Counted from the first letter of the stretch, positions 1-7,890 are shown. The stretch: 8,728 nt of DNA from Bacteroidota bacterium (GCA_023251855.1 JAHEYA010000077.1:1-8728); one strand, 5' to 3'. A program made the numbers and translations. Notes: a model not told the origin generated them from the letters alone.

Positions 1-2
1 TT

Positions 3-1001
3 GGTTCAGGTGCTGTTATTGCTTTACAAACAAATTATTCCGGTACCGGTACCGTTATTTCAAATGATACCATTTCTAATATTTTGGGAAGTGGGCCCAT
101 CCAGGGAATTAATATTGCTGCCGGAAACGGAGGTACAGAAAGTGTTACAGGCTGTAACATAAACACGTTGGTTACAACAGGTGGTTTTGCAGTAAGTGGT
201 ATTGCAAGCTCCGGTGGAACTTCCGGATCAATTCAAAACATTTCAAAAAATAAAATTTTTGACCTTCAAGCCAACAATGCTACAGGAACCGTAAATGGTA
301 TTTTGATAACTTCCGGAGTTACTCAAAACATTTCCAACAATCTTATTGGAGGCTTGATAGCACCCGTAAGTACAGGCACATCAGATATGATTAGAGGTAT
401 CAGTATTCTTTCAACTGCTGCAAATTCAACCACAAATGTATATTACAATTCGGTTTATTTGAATGCTACTTCAACCGGTGCTAATTTTAGTACCAGTGGT
501 ATCTTTCATACTGCCAGCACTACTTCAACAACATCTGCACTTAATTTAAGGAATAATGTTATTGTTAACTTGTCAACTCCTTCAGGAACCGGCCTCACCG
601 TTTCATACCGCAGAAGCCTTGGTACAGCAGGCAATCTTGCTAACTATGCAAGCACTTCCAACAATAATTTATTTTATTCAGGTACTCCCGGAGCTACCCG
701 GTTAATATACTCGGATGGAACAGGTACTGCACAAACATTACTTGCATACAGTTCGGGAGCTTTTACAGCCGGAACCATTGCACCACGTGATGGAGCAAGT
801 GTTACTGAAAATCCTACCTTTCTTTCAACAACAGGCAGCAATGCCAATTTTTTACACATCAATACCACTTTTGCTACACAAATTGAAAGTGGTGCGGTAA
901 ATGTTGCAACATATACCGATGACTTCGATGCTAATGTTCGCCAGGGTAATGGAGGATACGCAGGCACAGGAACAGCTCCGGATATTGGTGCTGATGAGTT
1001 T
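3..1001 (+). other. Beta-helix module 1, closing with PDIGADEF
   Basis: Encodes successive rungs with the Asn ladder typical of parallel right-handed beta-helices (NISKNKI, NISNNLI, NVYYNSVYL, NLRNNVI). A tail follows with NPTFLSTT, FLHI and IESGAVNV, and it ends in DIGADEF (981-1001). The beginning of the module is outside the window. The order YNSV, LNxRxN, late strands, DIGADEF is repeated in module 2, so the two modules look like an ancient internal duplication. Confidence 0.75.
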
Positions 1002-4000
1002 AATGGAATATCCAATGACCTTACTGCTCCTGCTATTTCATATGTTCCGTTGAACAATACCAGCTGTTTAACTACGGATACATTAATTGCAACTATCACT
1101 GACGGGTCAGGTGTAAATACAAATAATGGCACTAAACCAAGAATATGGTTCAAGAAAAAATCAAATCTAAATGCTTTACCTGCCACCAATACTAATACAA
1201 CCAACGGTTGGAAATATGTAGAAACAGTCAGCACTGCAAGTCCATTCACTTTAGTAATAGATTATACTTTAATTTTTGGAGGAGCGGTTGCCGGTGATAC
1301 CATTCAATATTTTGTTGTAGCACAAGATATTGTTACAACTCCCAATACTGGTATTAACAGTGGAACATTTGCTGTAATGCCTGCAGGGGTTGCTCTTACA
1401 GCAACAGCCTTCCCGATAGGTGGAACCATTAACAATTATAAACTTGTGACAGGATTGACTGGCACTGTAACAGTTGGTACCGGTGGTACATATACCACTC
1501 TTACCGGTCCAAGCGGATTATTTGCAGCAATAAATGCAGGAGGCTTGACTGGAAATGTTACAGCAAACATTTTGTCGAACATAACTGAAACTGGCGCTAA
1601 TGCATTAAATTCAATTGCTTATGGCTGTGCTTCCAGTTTTACTTTATTAATTAAACCCGGTACAGGAGTTACAGCCACACTTACAGGAACCACTGCTTCA
1701 GCTTTAATAAAATTGAATGGTGCTGATTTTGTTACATTTGACGGATCTAATTCTGGTGGAACATCACGCGACCTTACCATCACCAATACCAATACAGGAA
1801 CCAGCTCTGCTGTTATTTGGTTAGGAAGCGCTTCTGCAACAGATGGTGCTACAAATAACACGATTAAAAATTGTATCATTAAAGGTAATGCCCCTACCAC
1901 AACGCTTGCCGGAATTATTTCATCAAGTGGTACTACTATTGGTGCTGTTGCCGAAAGTGCTAACTCAAATAACACTTACCAGAACAATGCTATAAATACA
2001 GCTGCCTATGGAATCGGAGTTGTAGGGCCTGCTTCCGGTGAAGCAGGTGCTGTACTATTGAGTAATCAAATTGGTTCGGCTACTGCCGCCAACAAACTTG
2101 GATTCAGAGGACTATTTATTTCTAATCAAACAAATGTGGCAGTCTCCAACAATACCATTTTTGGAATTACCACCAGTACTTCCAGCACTGTTTCAGGGAT
2201 CATTGTGGTAGGTGCTATTTCAGGAGGTACCATCAATGGAAATAAAATAAGTGATATAAAAAATACAAATACAGTAGGTTGGGGTTCTGATGGTATTGCT
2301 TTAGTTTCCTCTTCAACAGCAGCAAATCTAACCGTTTCCAACAATTTTATTTATGATGTTGCCAGCTATGGATACTCCGGTGATGCTATTACAGATAATG
2401 GATATGGAATAATTTTGCAGGATGGAGGCGGGTATAATATTTATTACAACTCAGTTTCTATGAATACCCAGCAAACCGATACTTCCGGACAACCTGCAGC
2501 ACTTAATATCACTCTAGGAATAACTAACCCAAGTTCACTTAATATTCGTGATAATATTTTTGCAAACAGTCAAACTTCAGGCTCACACCGATTAAGTGTT
2601 ATTTGCGAAGCTGCCAATACTGTTTTCACCAAAATGGATTACAATGACTATAGTAGTGGATCGGCACCGGTGTTAGGTATCTTTGCAGGAAACAATGTGG
2701 TAAATCTTGCTGCCTGGAAAACAGCAACCGGCAAGGATACTAATTCAATATCTGTTGCACCGATATTTACATCCGCAACCGATTTGCACTTGGTAGTTGC
2801 CAACAATTGTGGTATAGACCATAGAGGAACACCAATAGCCGGTATTGTGAATGATATTGACAATACAGCGCGTGATGTTAATTTCCCTGATATAGGTGCT
2901 GATGAGTTTGTTAATCCTGCACCTTTATTGAGTAGCACCTTAACTCCGCCTTCCATCTGCAGCGGATCTGCTTTCACATATACACCAACCAGTATTACGC
3001 CCGGAGCAACTTTTGCATGGGCTCGTGCAACAACAGCAGGTATAACTCAACCGGGAGCAGCAGGAACAGCAGGTGTGAACGAAACATTATCAAACACTAC
3101 CAATGCTCCTATTAATGTTACTTATGTATACACAACTTCTGTAGCTCCTTGCAGTAACATACAAAATGTAGTTGTTACCGTAAACCCTACACCATCACTG
3201 AGCAGCACATTAACACCACCAACAATATGTAGTGGAAGCGCTTTCTCATATACTCCAACCACTACTGCTACTAGTCCTACATTTACATGGACAAGGGCTG
3301 CAGTAACAGGTATTACACAGCCTGCAGCAACAGGTTCAGGAAGTGTGAATGAAGTACTTACCAATACTTCAGGGTCTACACTCAACGTTACTTATGTTTT
3401 TATAGTAACAGCAAATGGTTGTACTAATGCTCCCGGTCAGAGCGTGGTTGTTGCAGTAAGCCCTGTAGCAGGATTAAGCAGCAGTTTAACCCCAACAGTA
3501 TGCAGTGGAACAACATTCAATTATACACCAACTAGTTCTACATCAGGTGCTACTTTCTCCTGGACACGTGCTACGGTAAATGGTATAAATGAACCCGGAA
3601 CAGCTGGCACAGGCGGTGTTAGCGAAACATTAACAAACAGTACAACAGGTGTTGTGAGTGTTACTTATGTATACACGACCAATTCAACAGGTTGTACAGC
3701 CGGCACTCAAAATGTGGTGGTAACTGTAAATCCATTGCCAACAGTTGGTTTAGCAGCATTTCCTACTCCATACTGTATAACAGTAGCGCCATTTAGTTTA
3801 ACCGGTGGTACACCTGCCGGTGGTACTTATGCAGGAACAGGAGTTAGTGCAGGCACGTTTAGCCCTTCAGTAGCGGGAGTTGGCACACAAGCCATCACTT
3901 ACACAGTAACAGCAAGTGGTTGTTCAAATGCTGCATCTCAGATTATAACTGTTCAATCATGCGTTGGTATAGCTGAAAATGCATTTTCTGAAAATGTTGA

Positions 4001-4244
4001 AATGTATCCGAATCCAACCAGCGGAATCTTTAAAGTTACAATTGCAAATGCAAATTTCAGAGAATTGCTGATCAGTATTGTTGATATTCAAGGTAAAGAA
4101 GTTTATAAAACTATTGACAGCTCAATACCAAGAGGAGCTGAGTATAACAGAGAAATCAACTTAAAAGGCATTGCTAAAGGTATTTATTATATTAAGTTTA
4201 ATACCGGTGCTGATGTTCAAATTCAAAAATTGATTGTACAATAA
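3..4244 (+). CDS. Giant T9SS-secreted beta-helix / PKD-like repeat protein (5'-truncated)
   Basis: The frame is open from base 3 with no stop, so the N-terminus and signal peptide lie outside the window; the first in-frame start-like codon, TTG at 84, sits inside a beta-helix rung. Residue numbers count that TTG as 1 (last residue 1386). Asn-rich rungs such as ISNNLIGG, YYNSVYLN and LRNNVIVN build a pectin-lyase-like right-handed beta-helix up to residue 306. An Ig/Fn3-like linker follows (about 310-445), then a second helix (462-942). Three PKD/Ig-like repeats (950-1219), one more Ig-like domain (1220-1294) and a type A T9SS sorting domain (1305-1386) complete it. By family knowledge such proteins cross the outer membrane through the T9SS, lose the sorting domain, and are anchored or released. 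No catalytic residues are recognisable, so adhesion or polysaccharide binding is only a guess. It ends at a strong terminator and converges on the S4 gene. Confidence 0.9.
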   Translation, partial: GSGAVIALQTNYSGTGTVISNDTISNILGSGPIQGINIAAGNGGTESVTGCNINTLVTTGGFAVSGIASSGGTSGSIQNISKNKIFDLQANNATGTVNGILITSGVTQNISNNLIGGLIAPVSTGTSDMIRGISILSTAANSTTNVYYNSVYLNATSTGANFSTSGIFHTASTTSTTSALNLRNNVIVNLSTPSGTGLTVSYRRSLGTAGNLANYASTSNNNLFYSGTPGATRLIYSDGTGTAQTLLAYSSGAFTAGTIAPRDGASVTENPTFLSTTGSNANFLHINTTFATQIESGAVNVATYTDDFDANVRQGNGGYAGTGTAPDIGADEFNGISNDLTAPAISYVPLNNTSCLTTDTLIATITDGSGVNTNNGTKPRIWFKKKSNLNALPATNTNTTNGWKYVETVSTASPFTLVIDYTLIFGGAVAGDTIQYFVVAQDIVTTPNTGINSGTFAVMPAGVALTATAFPIGGTINNYKLVTGLTGTVTVGTGGTYTTLTGPSGLFAAINAGGLTGNVTANILSNITETGANALNSIAYGCASSFTLLIKPGTGVTATLTGTTASALIKLNGADFVTFDGSNSGGTSRDLTITNTNTGTSSAVIWLGSASATDGATNNTIKNCIIKGNAPTTTLAGIISSSGTTIGAVAESANSNNTYQNNAINTAAYGIGVVGPASGEAGAVLLSNQIGSATAANKLGFRGLFISNQTNVAVSNNTIFGITTSTSSTVSGIIVVGAISGGTINGNKISDIKNTNTVGWGSDGIALVSSSTAANLTVSNNFIYDVASYGYSGDAITDNGYGIILQDGGGYNIYYNSVSMNTQQTDTSGQPAALNITLGITNPSSLNIRDNIFANSQTSGSHRLSVICEAANTVFTKMDYNDYSSGSAPVLGIFAGNNVVNLAAWKTATGKDTNSISVAPIFTSATDLHLVVANNCGIDHRGTPIAGIVNDIDNTARDVNFPDIGADEFVNPAPLLSSTLTPPSICSGSAFTYTPTSITPGATFAWARATTAGITQPGAAGTAGVNETLSNTTNAPINVTYVYTTSVAPCSNIQNVVVTVNPTPSLSSTLTPPTICSGSAFSYTPTTTATSPTFTWTRAAVTGITQPAATGSGSVNEVLTNTSGSTLNVTYVFIVTANGCTNAPGQSVVVAVSPVAGLSSSLTPTVCSGTTFNYTPTSSTSGATFSWTRATVNGINEPGTAGTGGVSETLTNSTTGVVSVTYVYTTNSTGCTAGTQNVVVTVNPLPTVGLAAFPTPYCITVAPFSLTGGTPAGGTYAGTGVSAGTFSPSVAGVGTQAITYTVTASGCSNAASQIITVQSCVGIAENAFSENVEMYPNPTSGIFKVTIANANFRELLISIVDIQGKEVYKTIDSSIPRGAEYNREINLKGIAKGIYYIKFNTGADVQIQKLIVQ
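1467..2909 (+). other. Beta-helix module 2, closing with PDIGADEF
   Basis: Residues 462-942. It opens with VTVGTGGTYTTLTG and FAAINAGGLTGNVT, a common entry to Bacteroidota beta-helix domains. Rungs follow: NNTIKNCIIKG, VSNNTIFGI, INGNKISDI, VSNNFIYDV, NIYYNSVSM and NIRDNIFAN. It closes with MDYNDYSS, a DLHL strand, and FPDIGADEF (DIGADEF at 2889-2909). The tail parallels module 1. The stretch 1011-1430 between the modules encodes an Ig/Fn3-like linker starting LTAPAISYVPL. Confidence 0.75.
2931..3740 (+). repeat. Three tandem PKD/Ig-like domain repeats
   Basis: In-frame repeats at 2931-3200 (90 residues), 3201-3476 (92) and 3477-3740 (88). Each begins SSxLTP, then a CSG motif, YTPT, a W-[TA]-R-A core, a GVxExLxN turn and a VTYV strand, and ends V-x-V-[NS]-P. 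Each holds one cysteine near the start and one near the end, always 64 residues apart (959/1023, 1049/1113, 1140/1204), suggesting a disulfide per domain. Repeats 1 and 3 also share DNA, for example a 17-base identical run at 3117-3133 and 3660-3676. The function is probably a stalk that presents the beta-helix away from the cell. Confidence 0.85.
3996..4241 (+). other. T9SS type A C-terminal sorting domain of the beta-helix protein
   Basis: Encodes the last 82 residues, starting VEMYPNPTSGIFKV. It continues with a VDIQGKEVY strand, a KGIYYIKF strand and the final KLIVQ. This is the order of conserved blocks in the Por secretion tail family: YPNP, hydrophobic strand, D-x-x-G, G-x-Y, and a terminal K-L/V-x-V. 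In characterised T9SS organisms this domain directs transport across the outer membrane and is cut off by a sortase-like peptidase. Confidence 0.95.
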
Positions 4245-4263
4245 TTAATAGAATTTATTTCAT

Positions 4264-4299
4264 AAAAAATCCCATCCTATTGAGGATGGGATTTTTTTT
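4264..4299. terminator. Bidirectional intrinsic terminator
   Basis: A perfect 9-bp stem (4270-4278 with 4283-4291) has a 4-base loop. It is preceded by six A and followed by eight T, which also pair and extend the stem. The T-run serves the plus-strand beta-helix gene, whose stop is 20 bases upstream. On the minus strand the A-run becomes a U-run serving the S4 gene, whose stop is about 39 bases away. The position between convergent genes fits a shared terminator. Confidence 0.9.
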
Positions 4300-4329
4300 A
4301 TGTTATTTATGTTATTACGAAGCCTCTAT

Positions 4330-4536
4330 TTATTCAATTTCAACCCTCTTACCTTTATGCTCAACACAATCCCCAACAACTAATTTATTCCGTTTCCGAT
4401 ACTCTGTAGTTGCATTTACTTTCACCAAACCACCATCAATAAGAATATTTGCTTCGGCTCCATTAGCACACCAAGCCATTGCTTTTAACAATTGATTGAG
4501 CTGAATATAATCACCTTTTATTTTAAACTTTTGCAT
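4330..4536 (-). CDS. S4-domain RNA-binding protein, YbcJ-type
   Basis: A 68-residue protein consisting almost wholly of one S4 RNA-binding domain. Key features are LNQLLKAMAW (residues 13-22), GAEAN (26-30), the IDGGLVKVN turn and strand (33-41), and the basic block EYRKRNKLVVGD (45-56). This pattern and length match the E. coli YbcJ / S4_2 family, thought to bind structured RNA, perhaps ribosomal; the exact target is unknown. I chose the ATG at 4536. The frame continues upstream to a TTG at 4581, but that lies inside the terminator hairpin of the preceding gene and would add 15 residues the family lacks. The DNA before the ATG is very AT-rich, without a Shine-Dalgarno sequence, as is usual in Bacteroidota. 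A terminator separates it from the upstream propeller gene, so it may have its own promoter, but I could not identify one. Confidence 0.88.
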   Translation of the reverse strand: MQKFKIKGDYIQLNQLLKAMAWCANGAEANILIDGGLVKVNATTEYRKRNKLVVGDCVEHKGKRVEIE

Positions 4537-4560
4537 AATTTTTAAATCGTTTAAATTTAT

Positions 4561-4602
4561 AAATAAAAAGCCCTTAACCAAGCTTAAAGCTTAATTAAGG
4601 GC
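4561..4602 (-). terminator. Intrinsic terminator of the beta-propeller gene
   Basis: On the minus strand an 8-bp stem (4595-4602 with 4570-4577) continues after a 2x2 internal mismatch into a 4-bp inner stem around a 5-base loop. TTTTT and further T-rich DNA follow (4569 down to 4561). It begins about 20 bases after the TAG stop of the propeller gene. The opposite side is less T-rich, so it probably works mainly on the minus strand. Confidence 0.75.
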
Positions 4603-4621
4603 ATATTTTATAAAAAAACAA

Positions 4622-4870
4622 CTATTTCACCACTACAAATTTTGCTGTTGCATGAATAGCACTTCCATCAATACTTACCAGATAAGTACCTTTTGAATGT
4701 TCATTTGTTGAAACCGGTATTTTCTGTTCTCCCGAATTTAATTTTCCGGAATTAATTACTTTGATCAACTGACCTTGCAAATTATAGATAGAAATAACCA
4801 CATCTGCTGGAGCATCTAAATTAAATGCAATCGTTCCCTGATCAACCATTGGATTAGGATAGATAACAAT
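4622..4870 (-). other. T9SS type A C-terminal sorting domain of the propeller protein
   Basis: Encodes the last 82 residues. It starts IVIYPNPMVDQGTIAF, followed by a VVISIYNLQGQLI strand, KGTYLVSI, and the end KFVVVK. It has the same block order and length as the sorting domain of the convergent beta-helix protein, though the sequences are clearly diverged. It implies the same outer-membrane export route. Confidence 0.93.
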
Positions 4871-7846
4871 ACCTGAGTTTGATTTAGATTTTGAAGTACT
4901 GTTGCCTCCCGGATTAGTAATACCAACCCACCCTAAAAACGTTTCACATTTCCATGCACCACGGCCATGTGTTGCAGCATATATTACAGCCGGGTTGTAA
5001 ACTTCATTACCACCTCGTCTTTGCTGGCGAATTTTAAACACAGGCACATTTGGCATAAACCCGGTTGTTCCATTATCAACTGTCCAAACAGGATTTGTGG
5101 CAGTAATATCAGCAGTAGAATAAACACCTAATTCAGTACCAATAATTAAACGTTTAGTATCATTTTGTTCGATCAAAACAGAATAAACGGGAAAGCCGGG
5201 TAATTTAGTTGTTCCTGTTCCTTGTTTTCCGGCAAAATTAGCAGTTGAAGAAGAAGAAGCGCAGGTTGCAGCAGTTGTTGAATAATATACATGAGTTATG
5301 GAACTGCTGTAACCACCAATGGAAACTGCTACCTTATTTGCATCGGTAGGATTTACTGATAAACCTGTAATAAATCCGCCAAAACTGGCGATCTGGGTTT
5401 TAACAACAACCGAGTGAGGACTGCTTACGTCACCATTAGCTGAATCGGTAACAGGTGCTAAATTTGAAAACCTGTAAAGAACACCTGCAGAGGTTCCAAC
5501 ATATAAAATATCTCCATCATTTGACCAGGCCAATTCTTCGGCCTCACCCGAAAGTGTTCCAAGTTTGAACCATTTAGGGGTAATTGAAAAATTCAATGCC
5601 CCTTTTGTCATCCAAACACCATTTCCACCACTAAATCCAACGGCAATTTTTGCCTGGAATGGATCATATATCATTGCTGTATCACCCGGATCGATCTGGG
5701 TAGTGGTAGTATAGTTTAGAGGAGCTTCATAGTCGGCACGGGTAATATCAAGATTGGATCCCGAAGCATAAATCACTGAAAATGTTAAATTCACTGTTGC
5801 AGCATTTGCAGGAGCAGTAAGAAAAGTAAAATCAAATGCACCGGTAATATAATTAATTGTTCCAACAGTTGTAGTTCCTTCCTTTAAAGCTCCCATCTGA
5901 TCATCTCTTACAGTTTGTAAACCGGATTTGATTGAAATAGAATCAGGAACAATTGTAGCCGATGGATAAGGCAAATTTAAAGTTCCAGTAAAATGTTTTT
6001 TTATACCATCACCCATCCCAATGGTTTGTGAAGATGGGGTATTTATAAACCTATAAAAATCAGGACTGTTGGTTGCTGTTTTTGTTTCATACAATGCGAT
6101 TGGAGTTACAAATGATGCAAATCCTGCATTACCCAATGTAGGAAACAATGTTGTAAATTTATCAGGGTAAAAGCTGCTGCCACCACCACCTTTGGATGAA
6201 TGGCGCCTTAGTGTACCATAATATACTGTGCTGAATGATACATTAGGATTTAAATAAGAAGTTTCACATTCAGCACCGTCACCGCCATCAATAGCTTCGG
6301 CCGATTCGACAGTGTTTCCGTGCCCGCTGATATAATTTGTTCCATTATCCTGTGCTCCACTTGTAAAAGCTCTTCTTGAAGGGTCATCTCCTTCAAAAGC
6401 GATTGAATAAAATTGAGTAACATTATAACCGTGGTTCATTGGTTGATAAAGTATTTCCGAGCCATTATCAAATCCACGGAAAATACCTCCATCACAACCT
6501 ACAAAAAATACAGATGGATTAGAAGGATGAAATCTGAACTCATGAACATCAGAATGAACATAATAAGGGTTGAATGGACTTCCGCCTTGTGTTGCAGCCA
6601 AAGACCACTGACCGATTCCGGGAACCGAAGGATTTGTTTGTTCCCATTTCCAGATACCAACACCTCCTATAATAATTTTGTATTTGTTATCCGGAAACAC
6701 TCCGATAGCGCAATCATAATCTGCCTGACCGGTTCCGAAAAGTTCAAACTGTGAACTGCCACCATTACCAATTGTTGACCAGGTAAGACCCTTATCAATA
6801 GATTGATAAACTCCTAAAAGTAAGCCATTGCCAGTTTTTCCGGCCAAGGCATACATGTAATTAGGATCACTGGGTGCGATCGCAAATTCTATCCGGCCAA
6901 CGCCTGAAGCCGGAAGACCGGTTGTAACAGGTGTAAAGGTGCCTGAATCACCGGTAGCAGAACGATATAGTTTATTGTTAATATTTGCAATAACAGTTCC
7001 ATCACTGGCAACATCAACATCAAGTGCAACAGTAGTTACTGCTGTTCCATTAGTAGTGCGAACAGGATGCAACCATGTTAACCCGCCATTATTAGAAGAG
7101 CGGAGCCCATACATAGTGGCAGCATAAATTCTATTGGAATTAACAGGATCAGTTGCCATTTCATGAACAGAACAAAAAGCTGTTGCTGCACTTGCCGAAG
7201 TATTGAATGTTGATGTTGGGATAGTAGATGGAATTCTTGAAAAAGTAGTACTATCATGCAGTAATTTGTAAATACCTGCTCCCAAAATACCGGCAGAACC
7301 AGTACCACTGTAGAAGTAAAAATTGCCTTCTCCGGTACCTGCATATATATCGCCATTTGGAGCCTGAGTTAATGAAACAATAGCTAAATTAGGCTGTTGA
7401 TCAAAACCGGGAACATTGCTCCAGGTAGAGCCACCATTTGTGGAGGTCCATAAACCACCCGAAACACTGCCGGCAAACATCGTTTGATGACTTGCATCCC
7501 TATTGTCAATTAATATTGCCCTGGTACGGCCACCAACATTATCGGGCCCTAATTCCGACCAGTTCAAACCTAATGAAGCGGCAGTTGACCTATTGTTGCG
7601 CATTTGGTAAGCTTCTTCTCTTATTCTTATTACATCCATCGGGTCAATCTGCCCGGTAATAGGATTTTTTTGCACATTAAAAAGCCACTCAGCAGCTCCC
7701 GCAGCAGCAGCTTCAGACTCATTGCTTTCTTGTTTTTGATTTAATCCTATTGTAAAAGAGTTGCGATCATTCAGATAAACAAAACCTGCAGTTAATATTG
7801 TTCCGGTTAGTAATGCGGAACAAAGAAGTAATTTATTATTTTTCAT
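4622..7846 (-). CDS. T9SS-exported sortilin/VPS10-like beta-propeller protein
   Basis: A 1074-residue protein from the ATG at 7846; the frame extends three codons to a TTG at 7855, which is less likely. Residues 1-23 look like an export signal (MKNNK, then a hydrophobic stretch), with no clear cleavage site. Asp-box blades follow: STNGGSTW (135-142), SNNGGLTW (251-258), SIDKGLTW (349-356). Further propeller strands include SGAQDNGTNY (496-505), DGGDG (520-524) and a last blade with ATHGRGAW (958-965). Such propellers occur in sortilin-like, sialidase-like and GH74-like proteins. I cannot assign catalytic residues, so hydrolase activity is unproven. Residues 612-693 look like an inserted beta-sandwich. 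A Ser/Lys linker (about 983-992) leads to the T9SS sorting domain (993-1074). A -7 promoter element lies 36 bases upstream of the ATG and a terminator follows the stop, suggesting a single-gene transcript. Confidence 0.9.
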   Translation of the reverse strand: MKNNKLLLCSALLTGTILTAGFVYLNDRNSFTIGLNQKQESNESEAAAAGAAEWLFNVQKNPITGQIDPMDVIRIREEAYQMRNNRSTAASLGLNWSELGPDNVGGRTRAILIDNRDASHQTMFAGSVSGGLWTSTNGGSTWSNVPGFDQQPNLAIVSLTQAPNGDIYAGTGEGNFYFYSGTGSAGILGAGIYKLLHDSTTFSRIPSTIPTSTFNTSASAATAFCSVHEMATDPVNSNRIYAATMYGLRSSNNGGLTWLHPVRTTNGTAVTTVALDVDVASDGTVIANINNKLYRSATGDSGTFTPVTTGLPASGVGRIEFAIAPSDPNYMYALAGKTGNGLLLGVYQSIDKGLTWSTIGNGGSSQFELFGTGQADYDCAIGVFPDNKYKIIIGGVGIWKWEQTNPSVPGIGQWSLAATQGGSPFNPYYVHSDVHEFRFHPSNPSVFFVGCDGGIFRGFDNGSEILYQPMNHGYNVTQFYSIAFEGDDPSRRAFTSGAQDNGTNYISGHGNTVESAEAIDGGDGAECETSYLNPNVSFSTVYYGTLRRHSSKGGGGSSFYPDKFTTLFPTLGNAGFASFVTPIALYETKTATNSPDFYRFINTPSSQTIGMGDGIKKHFTGTLNLPYPSATIVPDSISIKSGLQTVRDDQMGALKEGTTTVGTINYITGAFDFTFLTAPANAATVNLTFSVIYASGSNLDITRADYEAPLNYTTTTQIDPGDTAMIYDPFQAKIAVGFSGGNGVWMTKGALNFSITPKWFKLGTLSGEAEELAWSNDGDILYVGTSAGVLYRFSNLAPVTDSANGDVSSPHSVVVKTQIASFGGFITGLSVNPTDANKVAVSIGGYSSSITHVYYSTTAATCASSSSTANFAGKQGTGTTKLPGFPVYSVLIEQNDTKRLIIGTELGVYSTADITATNPVWTVDNGTTGFMPNVPVFKIRQQRRGGNEVYNPAVIYAATHGRGAWKCETFLGWVGITNPGGNSTSKSKSNSGIVIYPNPMVDQGTIAFNLDAPADVVISIYNLQGQLIKVINSGKLNSGEQKIPVSTNEHSKGTYLVSIDGSAIHATAKFVVVK
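5768..6013 (-). other. Inserted beta-sandwich-like module within the propeller
   Basis: Residues 612-693 run GDGIKKHFTGTLN, then PDSISIKSG, a DDQMGAL turn, GTINYITGAFDFTF, and APANAATVNLTFSVIY. This succession (GDG-x-FxGTL, P-x-S-[VI]-x-[IV], D-x-x-G-x-L, G-x-I-[ND]-Y-x-TG-x-[FIV]-x-F, AP-x-x-x-x-[VI]) resembles a small module known from phage tail and baseplate proteins and some surface proteins. It interrupts the propeller and contains no Asp box. The assignment is by motif memory only. Confidence 0.5.
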
Positions 7847-7882
7847 AGCATTCAAAAATTGAATTTATTGGGGGATAGTTTC

Positions 7883-7890
7883 CAAAGATA
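7883..7890 (-). promoter_or_regulatory. Bacteroidota-type -7 promoter element for the propeller gene
   Basis: The minus strand reads TATCTTTG, an exact match to the Bacteroidota -7 consensus TAnnTTTG, 36 bases upstream of the ATG at 7846. It lies in the 72-base gap after lipA. I see no TTG-type -33 element at the usual 19-21 base spacing; the DNA there is a T-run and AT-rich sequence. A leader of roughly 25-30 bases is predicted. Confidence 0.6.

Noticed and set aside
42..53. Tandem GGTACC hexamer
   Set aside because: Only two copies, encoding Gly-Thr-Gly-Thr in a Gly/Thr-rich protein; explained by codon use.
674..1249. Minus-strand open frame of 191 codons opposite the beta-helix gene, with similar ones at 1619-1975, 2126-2344, 2648-2977 and 3122-3385
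   Set aside because: They lie antisense to a clearly coding, domain-rich frame. Their products show no domain, only Val/Pro/Ala-rich composition mirroring the Thr/Gly/Asn-rich sense codons.
2931..3740. Regularly spaced repeats considered as CRISPR or satellite DNA
   Set aside because: The periodicity is about 270 bases, in frame, and conserved mainly at protein level, so these are protein domain repeats.
4280..4495. Plus-strand open frame of 71 codons over the S4 gene
   Set aside because: It starts inside the terminator hairpin and runs antisense to a recognisable S4 domain; its product resembles nothing.
6413..7659. Open frames at 6413-6754, 6939-7127 and 7438-7659 (plus) and 7078-7356 (minus)
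   Set aside because: All overlap the propeller coding sequence in other frames and show no domain or plausible start context.
7817..7846. Cysteine at residue 9 of the propeller protein as a lipoprotein lipobox
   Set aside because: The preceding residues are LLL, lacking the small residue expected at -1, and the hydrophobic stretch continues after the cysteine. T9SS cargo normally uses a Sec signal peptide instead.
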